Shown here: in pieces, positions 41,789-46,719 of the stretch
Numbering within the stretch: position 1 is the first letter of the stretch
Layout of the letters: every line of letters starts with the position of its first letter
Assembly: GCA_016209605.1 (NCBI GenBank)
Contig: JACQVS010000079.1
Coordinates: 1 to 46,719 of the forward strand
Origin: Planctomycetota bacterium
Lineage (GTDB): Bacteria; Planctomycetota; UBA8108; JACQVS01
Length of the DNA: 46,719 bases
Reading direction: 5' to 3'
The notes under the pieces: model-generated
Seen by the model: the letters and a program-made list of their open reading frames with translations, nothing else
Database searches by the model: none
What the model was told of the DNA's origin: nothing
Position numbers and translations under genes: made by a program

Positions 41789-42904
41789 ATGAAAGTGAAA
41801 GTTCGCGATTGGCTGCTCTTGGCCGCCGCGGCGCTCTGGCCGGCCGCTTCGTTCTCGCAGGAGGGCCAGAAAAGTCCGGCGGGCGACATCCGGGAGCTCA
41901 AGCTGCGCGACTGGAAGCCGCGCCCCATGCTCAAGACCAGGACGACGCAGGTCGAGAAGCCCGCTTTTCCGGCGATCGACGTCCACAATCACATCGGCCG
42001 CTCGCGGGACGTGGCCGGCATCGTCATGGAAATGGACCGCTCGGGCGTGCGCGCCGTCGTCAACCTGGACGGCGGCTGGGGGGATTATTTGAAAGAGCAG
42101 CTCAAGAAGTTCGACGAGGCCTATCCGGGCCGCTTCCTCACCTACGCCTTGATCGATTTTGAAGGCATCGACGAGGAGGGCTGGAGCGAGCGCGCCGCCA
42201 AGCAGCTCGAGGAGGACTTCACGGCCGGCGCCAAGGGGCTCAAGATCCCCAAGTCCCTCGGCCTGGGGGTGCGCTACCGGAAGACCGGCAAGCTCATGCC
42301 GGTCGACGACCCCAAGCTCGACCCGCTCTGGACGCTGTGCGGCAAGCGCAAGCGGCCGGTGGAGATCCACACCGCCGACCCGGCGGCCTTCTTCACGCCC
42401 CTCGACCAGAACAACGAGCGCTGGCACGAGCTCAACGAACATCCCAACTGGCTCTTTTACGGCAAGGACTTCCCCTCGCGCGAGGAGCTGCTGGCGCAGC
42501 TCATCCGGGTGATCGAGCGCCATCCCGAGACCGCCTTCATCGGCGCCCACTACGGGAACAACGTCGAGGACCTCGAGACCGTCGGCCGGTGGCTCGACCA
42601 GTATCCCAACTTCCACATCGACATCGACGCGCGCATCTCCGAGCTGGGCCGACAGCCCTACTCGGCGCGGCGGTTCTTCTTGAAGTACCAGGACCGCATC
42701 CTCTTCGGCACCGACACCTACCCGCGCCCCGGCATGTACCAGGCTTACTACCGCTTCCTCGAGACCGACGACGAGTACTGGGACTGCCAGGCGAGCCATC
42801 ACTTCCAGGGCTTCTGGATGATTTACGGCATCCACCTCCCCAGGGAAGTGCTCGAGAAGGTCTACACCAAGAACGCCGAGAAGATCCTGGCGTTCAAGCC
42901 GTGA
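41789..42904 (+). CDS. Secreted amidohydrolase-2 family protein (ACMSD-like TIM barrel)
   Basis: This 371-residue protein has a signal peptide (MKVKVRDWLLLAAAALWPAASFS) and an excellent GAAGGAGGG ribosome binding site. Metal ligands of the amidohydrolase barrel are visible: H-x-H in FPAIDVHNHIGRS, His in VEIHTADPAAFF, His in FIGAHYGNNVED and Asp in ILFGTDTYPRPG. The family catalyses metal-dependent hydrolysis or decarboxylation. The exported location is unusual for ACMSD-like enzymes but recurs in Planctomycetota and Acidobacteriota. It follows the methyltransferase by 38 nt on the same strand and may be the last gene of the ketosynthase operon or an unrelated neighbour. Confidence 0.88.
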   Translation: MKVKVRDWLLLAAAALWPAASFSQEGQKSPAGDIRELKLRDWKPRPMLKTRTTQVEKPAFPAIDVHNHIGRSRDVAGIVMEMDRSGVRAVVNLDGGWGDYLKEQLKKFDEAYPGRFLTYALIDFEGIDEEGWSERAAKQLEEDFTAGAKGLKIPKSLGLGVRYRKTGKLMPVDDPKLDPLWTLCGKRKRPVEIHTADPAAFFTPLDQNNERWHELNEHPNWLFYGKDFPSREELLAQLIRVIERHPETAFIGAHYGNNVEDLETVGRWLDQYPNFHIDIDARISELGRQPYSARRFFLKYQDRILFGTDTYPRPGMYQAYYRFLETDDEYWDCQASHHFQGFWMIYGIHLPREVLEKVYTKNAEKILAFKP

Positions 42905-42931
42905 GCCCGGCGCCCACTCACAGACGGCTTA

Positions 42932-43438
42932 TCACCTCACGTCGGAGACCACCGGACGGATCCCCTCCCCTTCGATGGCCACCGGCTCGGGGCGCCGGAG
43001 GTCGATCTTCTTGAGGTCCCAGATCGGCCCCTCGGCGTAGGGCTGGAGGGGCTGCCAGTTCATCTCGATTTGCCGGACGATGCGCCCGCCGGAGTTGCGG
43101 ATGGTGTCGGCGGCGCAGCAGTACATGGCCTTGATCCTGTCCTCCTTGGAGAGCTCCGCCCAGGCGCCGTGCCCGGCAAGGTCGGCCTTCATCTGCACCT
43201 CGCACCAGAAGTACTCCAGGCCGCCGCCGCTCCCGGTGTTCTCCTGCGGTCCGCTCCCCGGCCCGCTTTTCGGTCCGCCCGCGGGTCCGCTCTCCGGCAC
43301 GTTCTCCGGGCGGAGGCTGAAGAGAAACTCGACCACGAAGTCCTTGTCCATGGTGGCGCTGAAGCCGCGGTACTGCTTGCGGTAGCGGTGCATGGTGAGG
43401 ATCCGGCGGGAGCTTTTCGATTCGGGCAACAGGGTCAT
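42932..43438 (-). CDS. Hypothetical protein with Gly/Pro-rich linker
   Basis: This 168-residue product uses ATG 43438. A TTG at 43486 and an ATG at 43393 are also possible. I do not recognise it. The N-terminal part is basic (KSSRRILTMHRYRKQYRGF), followed by DKDFVVEFLFSLRPE and a low-complexity stretch (ESGPAGGPKSGPGSGP). The second half resumes with a folded segment: EYFWCEVQMKADLAGHG, KEDRIKAMYCCAADTIRNSG and IEMNWQPLQPYAEGPIWDL. There is no signal peptide. It converges on the amidohydrolase with a 27-nt gap. It may be a nucleic-acid or envelope-associated protein; no function is assigned. Confidence 0.6.
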   Translation of the reverse strand: MTLLPESKSSRRILTMHRYRKQYRGFSATMDKDFVVEFLFSLRPENVPESGPAGGPKSGPGSGPQENTGSGGGLEYFWCEVQMKADLAGHGAWAELSKEDRIKAMYCCAADTIRNSGGRIVRQIEMNWQPLQPYAEGPIWDLKKIDLRRPEPVAIEGEGIRPVVSDVR

Positions 43439-43705
43439 GGGCACGATGGTTTCATCGGTGAAAGAGTTTACTCGGTTCCAGGTCAAAAAATCGGTTACAG
43501 AGTTTACCCGCGCCAGGCCCCGATGGGAAGCCCCGCGTTCGCCGCCCCCGGCCGGTGAGAACGGCGGGGGCGGGGAAAATTTTCCTTGAATTAGGTTGAT
43601 AAAAAAACTATTCTTTTGGAAAATTCTTTTGCGCCCCGCGGGTGGGGTCGAAAACCATTGTCATCAGTTTCAACCAGGAGCCAGTTTCAACCAGGAGATA
43701 GTGCC
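43439..43705 (+). repeat. Intergenic leader with hairpin, palindrome and duplicated ribosome-binding segment
   Basis: This 267-bp gap precedes the metalloprotease. GAGTTTAC occurs twice (about 43465 and 43500). A strong GC hairpin spans 43544-43571 (GCCCCC/GGGGGC plus GCCG/CGGC, one bulged G), immediately followed by the palindrome GGAAAATTTTCC (43574-43585). Just before the ATG, the 16-mer CAGTTTCAACCAGGAG is present twice in tandem with a 17-bp period (43665-43680, 43682-43697), so the Shine-Dalgarno AGGAG is duplicated. The downstream copy serves the ATG at 43706. Confidence 0.55.
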
Positions 43706-45883
43706 ATGCTAAAAGCTCGAAGTCTCATCCCCGCCGTCATCTCGATATTCACCACGGTCACCTTCGCCCAGGAAACCGATCTCGATTTCGCCATCCCCTC
43801 AACCCCGGGCCTCCAGGTCTTTCCGGGCGCCGCGCCGCCGCGGGTGGAGAGCTTCTTCCGGAAGCGCGGCCCCGACTGGATCGTCCACTGGGACTTCGAG
43901 CTCGAGACCCCGCGCCTCCTCGTGGCGAAGCAAAACCTCCCCCTCCTCCCTGAAGGCGCCGCCGCCGGCCCCGAAAGCCTTGCCGATGCGGCGCGGCGCT
44001 TCGTCTCCGAGAACCGGGAGTTCTTCGGGCTCGCGGGCGAAGACCTGATCGGCCCGTCGTCGAGCCGCCTCGACGCCGCCTGGCACCTGGCCTTCAGCCA
44101 GCGGGGGCCGGACGGCAGCCTGGTGCGGGGGGCCGGGCTGCGCTTCCTCTTCGATGCCGGGGGCGGCCTGCTCATGGCCACGGGATTCATCCTGCGGGAC
44201 CCGCCGGCCCTCGCCGGCGGCTTGCCCGCCGAGGCGGAAGTCCTCCTCCGGGCCGAAGAATACCATGGCCTGAAAGTCCTCGGGCTGACCCGACAGCTCA
44301 TCTTCCCAGCCCCGGAGCGGCGCGCGGCGCGCCTGGCCTGGTGCCTCCACGCCGAGCGCCCGGACACCAAGGTGGTGGAGCTTTTCCTCGGAGAGAACGG
44401 AGAGCTGATCGGCGAGCGCCCCCTGGCCATGGGCTTCGGGGGCTGCAACCAGAACTCAAAGCTCCCCTTTGAGGCATCGGGGACGGTCACGGGCTACTGC
44501 CCCGACCCGGAGGACATCTACGCCCTCGCCTCGGGCACGCCGCGCGACGATTTCTACCCCGTGCCCGGAATCCGCGTCTTCAACACCGAGAGCAAGGAAG
44601 CCCTTACCGATGATTTTGGCGGTTACTTGATGCACATGAACGAGGACCGTGGGGTCTTCGGCGTCTACCTCGTCCTGCTCGAGTGCCCCGGGAAAGAGGA
44701 TACCGTGGACGTTCCCCGGGAGATCTTGAAGATCCGGCGAACCGATCCTTTTAACTCAAGCTGCAACGTGAACTCGGAGATCATCCAATTCAATCAAATC
44801 ATCCGCGAGGTCAAGGATCCCATCGATTTCATCTTCAACGCGCAGAAGGAGCCCGAGCAGGCCTTCGAACTCATGGTTTACCACCACATGAGGAGTTTCT
44901 ATCAACATTCTAAAGAATTGATGGATCATCAAGACATCGAGTTCCAGTCGAGGTACTTCCCGTTGAACGTGGTCGTCCAGGATCCCAATTTTTTCAGGGG
45001 AGAGACCGGCGCGGCGAGCTACACCCCCAAAGGGGAGCTCTCCTCCATCTGCATCGCCCGGGCGAAGCGGCTGGCGACCTGGCACCCCGCCACCGTGATC
45101 CAGCACGAGTACGCCCACCACATCATCCACACCGTGACGGCGAGCGCGCAAGCGAGCGACATGGTGGAGGGGCTGGCCGATGCCTTGACGGCCCTGAAGA
45201 ACGGCAATGCCCGCATCGGCTTCATCTCCGAGGCCGATCCGGGGCCGCTCGGCTTCTCCCTGGCCTCGAAGGTGGAGGAGATGAGGCCCCTCGACCCGGA
45301 GCTGACCATCCGCTTCGCCCGGGGGATGACCGGGAAGATCTTCTGGAGCATTTATAATTACCTCAACATCAATAATAAAGCTGCCATAGTCGAGGCGGAG
45401 GTCCTCCTCTACCGCTACCTGGCGGCCCACCGGGTGAACCAGCCGGCCGACAAGGCCTTCGAATTCTCGAAGGCCCTCTTTTACGAGCTCCTCAAGCTCG
45501 ATGACTTGAAAGGGGAGAAGCCTTTTTTCGGCGCCGATGACAGCCTCATCACCGGAACGCCCCACTGGCAGGCGATCGCCGCGGCCTTTGAGGACTTCCT
45601 CCCCAGCACCCCCTTCATCCGCGGCGACGCCGATGGGAGCGGCGCTGTCGACTTGAGCGACGCGGTGAATATCCTCACGACGCTATTTCTCGGCGGCGAA
45701 GCCCCTCCTTGCCTCGAGGCCCTCGATGCCGATGGAACGGCGGCCATCGACCTGAGCGATGCCATCTATATCCTGACCTTCCTCTTCCTGGGGGGCCCCG
45801 AGCCCGCGAATCCTTACCCGGACTGCTCGATCTCCCTGATCAACACCTTCTGGTGCAAGGAGTACCGCTGCCCGGCGAGGTGA
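43706..45883 (+). CDS. Secreted HExxH metalloprotease with FTP-like propeptide and dockerin-like tail
   Basis: This 725-residue protein has a signal peptide (MLKARSLIPAVISIFTTVTFA), an FTP/thermolysin-propeptide-like region (about 40-200; DWIVHWDFELETPRLLVAKQ, LADAARRFVSENREFFGLAG) and a gluzincin zinc site. His467-E-Y-A-H471 binds zinc in VIQHEYAHHIIH, with the third ligand probably Glu488 in EGLADALTA. This resembles M4/M36 fungalysin-type peptidases. Residues 637-725 form a dockerin-like pair: GDADGSGAVDLSDAVNILTT and DADGTAAIDLSDAIYILTF, each ending in a FLGG turn. The ATG follows the duplicated AGGAG. A role in extracellular proteolysis is expected. The propeptide should be removed on activation. 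Confidence 0.88.
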   Translation: MLKARSLIPAVISIFTTVTFAQETDLDFAIPSTPGLQVFPGAAPPRVESFFRKRGPDWIVHWDFELETPRLLVAKQNLPLLPEGAAAGPESLADAARRFVSENREFFGLAGEDLIGPSSSRLDAAWHLAFSQRGPDGSLVRGAGLRFLFDAGGGLLMATGFILRDPPALAGGLPAEAEVLLRAEEYHGLKVLGLTRQLIFPAPERRAARLAWCLHAERPDTKVVELFLGENGELIGERPLAMGFGGCNQNSKLPFEASGTVTGYCPDPEDIYALASGTPRDDFYPVPGIRVFNTESKEALTDDFGGYLMHMNEDRGVFGVYLVLLECPGKEDTVDVPREILKIRRTDPFNSSCNVNSEIIQFNQIIREVKDPIDFIFNAQKEPEQAFELMVYHHMRSFYQHSKELMDHQDIEFQSRYFPLNVVVQDPNFFRGETGAASYTPKGELSSICIARAKRLATWHPATVIQHEYAHHIIHTVTASAQASDMVEGLADALTALKNGNARIGFISEADPGPLGFSLASKVEEMRPLDPELTIRFARGMTGKIFWSIYNYLNINNKAAIVEAEVLLYRYLAAHRVNQPADKAFEFSKALFYELLKLDDLKGEKPFFGADDSLITGTPHWQAIAAAFEDFLPSTPFIRGDADGSGAVDLSDAVNILTTLFLGGEAPPCLEALDADGTAAIDLSDAIYILTFLFLGGPEPANPYPDCSISLINTFWCKEYRCPAR

Positions 45884-45901
45884 GCGCTCTCCCGCGACCC
45901 C

Positions 45902-46719
45902 CTATTCCTGGGCGCACTGAGACTCCTGGCACTCGAACGCCGGCTTCCTCAGGCCGCCGTAGCGGCCGCAATCGGGGAAGGGAGGCGCGGGGGCCAGGTT
46001 GCCGAGAAAGAGGTAACGGAAGAGGGCGAGGTAGTCGGCGGTGGTCAACTGGTCGTTCCCGTTCACATCGAGCGCCAGGGGGCAGCCGCCGATGGGCCTC
46101 CCCAAGTGGAGGATCTCGATCAGGGCGACGACGTCGGAGAGGTCGACCTGGCCGTCGCCGTTGGCATCGCCGCGCAGGAAGAGGGGCCGCTCGGCCGGGA
46201 AGCGGAGCGCGAGCACCGCCCCGGTGCAGTTGGGAGGAGCGCAGGAAGGCGCCCTCGGGGGATAATTCCAGGCGCCGACCAGGAACTCGTCCCGGCCATC
46301 GCCATCGACGTCGCCGAGGGGGGCGAGGGAGCCCAGGAAGCGCTCATCCTCCTGCTCCACCTCGTAGGCGGCGAGGAGTGCCCCGGTCCTCCCCGAGCGG
46401 AGGTCGATCCGGCCGGGGTAGCCGAAGTCGGAGCTCCAGCGCTCGGCGGCGATGAGGAGGTCGGGGACGCGGTCGCCGTCGGCGTCGCCGGCCGGGCTGA
46501 GCTTAAAGCCCAGGGCATCCCCTTGAAAGTTGCGGTTGAAGATGTAGCTGTTATTGCCGACATACTCCCTCAGCACCTCGAAGGTGCGGGTCGAGTAGAT
46601 CCCCACCCAGCCGCGGCTGAAGCCGCTGGGGCCGGCGTAGCCCGGGGCGGCGATGGCCAGCTCCGGGAGGCCGTCGCCGTCCAGGTCGCCGGCGTTGGCC
46701 ACGGCCTCGCCGAAATTGA
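45902..46719 (-). CDS. FG-GAP/integrin-alpha-like protein with dockerin-like tail (5' end outside window)
   Basis: The open frame continues through the right edge of the window: upstream of the GTG at 46702 it reads NFGEA directly into VANAGDLDGDGLPELAI, a perfect FG-GAP repeat, so the true start is outside. Two more repeats follow (LGFKLSPAGDADGDRVPDLL, FLGSLAPLGDVDGDGRDEFL). The tail has the dockerin-like pair GDANGDGQVDLSDVVALIEI and DVNGNDQLTTADYLALFRYL. This is the same C-terminal module found in the LamG protein and the metalloprotease. The gene converges on the metalloprotease, with 18 nt between stops. It is an extracellular beta-propeller of unknown partner. Confidence 0.85.
   Translation of the reverse strand, partial: NFGEAVANAGDLDGDGLPELAIAAPGYAGPSGFSRGWVGIYSTRTFEVLREYVGNNSYIFNRNFQGDALGFKLSPAGDADGDRVPDLLIAAERWSSDFGYPGRIDLRSGRTGALLAAYEVEQEDERFLGSLAPLGDVDGDGRDEFLVGAWNYPPRAPSCAPPNCTGAVLALRFPAERPLFLRGDANGDGQVDLSDVVALIEILHLGRPIGGCPLALDVNGNDQLTTADYLALFRYLFLGNLAPAPPFPDCGRYGGLRKPAFECQESQCAQE

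Noticed and set aside
1..46719. UGA as a sense codon genome-wide (genetic code 4 or 25)
   Set aside because: Many intact genes here end in UGA at the expected length (for example the nitrilase, the 245-residue methyltransferase, pit-neighbour DUF47, Lon and Hsp20), so UGA is a normal stop and only two genes are interrupted.
1..46719. CRISPR array, prophage or insertion sequence
   Set aside because: No short regularly spaced repeats, no integrase, transposase or phage structural gene, and no terminal inverted repeats were found.

Overview
The window is GC-rich bacterial DNA with closely packed genes, many joined by 4-nt ATGA or GTGA stop/start overlaps. A diderm cell is implied by a LpxL/HtrB-type lipid A acyltransferase, several lipobox lipoproteins and a BamE/OmlA-like lipoprotein. 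Large secreted FG-GAP, ASPIC/UnbV, LamG, PA14, DUF1080 and dockerin-like proteins, plus a Ser/Thr kinase fused to a sulfatase-modifying-factor domain, suggest an uncultured Planctomycetota, Acidobacteriota or similar lineage. This placement is inferred from domain content only. No rRNA, tRNA, transposase, phage gene or CRISPR array was seen.

Layout. 0-4.7 kb (+): a repeat protein lacking its 5' part, a secreted nitrilase-fold hydrolase and an FG-GAP protein. 5.0-12.3 kb (+): a HEPN-like/kinase/FGE-like fusion, two small unknown proteins, a two-domain glycosyltransferase and an ACT-domain protein. 12.4-18.4 kb (-): a tight operon of Ppx/GppA-like protein, methyltransferase, ASPIC/UnbV lipoprotein with an internal UGA, LpxL-like acyltransferase, an amidohydrolase remnant and a GT2 glycosyltransferase. 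18.7-25 kb: a 1487-residue LamG/Ig-like/dockerin protein and a GH5-like hydrolase with a PA14 domain in permuted order. 25-29.1 kb (-): Lon with Hsp20, a two-CBS protein behind a sigma-54-like promoter, and a thioredoxin-like lipoprotein whose WCGPC motif reads W-UGA-GPC. 29.2-31.9 kb (+): a voltage-gated-type K+ channel, and a DUF47/Pit phosphate uptake pair behind 11-bp-phased Pho-box-like repeats. 31.9-42.9 kb: a type II PKS/FAS-like locus with an intact ketosynthase, a chain-length-factor-like ketosynthase, a ketosynthase-degenerate ketosynthase fusion, ACP, PKS-type methyltransferase, SDR reductase, GT4 glycosyltransferase, lipoprotein, DUF1080 protein and amidohydrolase. 43.7-46.7 kb: a secreted HExxH metalloprotease and an FG-GAP protein, both ending in dockerin-like pairs.

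Main discoveries. Two reading frames are each interrupted by a single UGA and continue in the same frame. The thioredoxin case (U in place of the first Cys of CxxC) is close to diagnostic of selenocysteine. The ASPIC/UnbV case is followed at the right distance by a hairpin with GGUC in its loop, like the E. coli formate dehydrogenase SECIS, and may be an undescribed selenoprotein type. The ketosynthase locus is a second candidate for an undescribed system: four ketosynthase units but only one complete Cys-His-His triad. It lacks a dehydratase, acyltransferase and thioesterase, so its product cannot be named.
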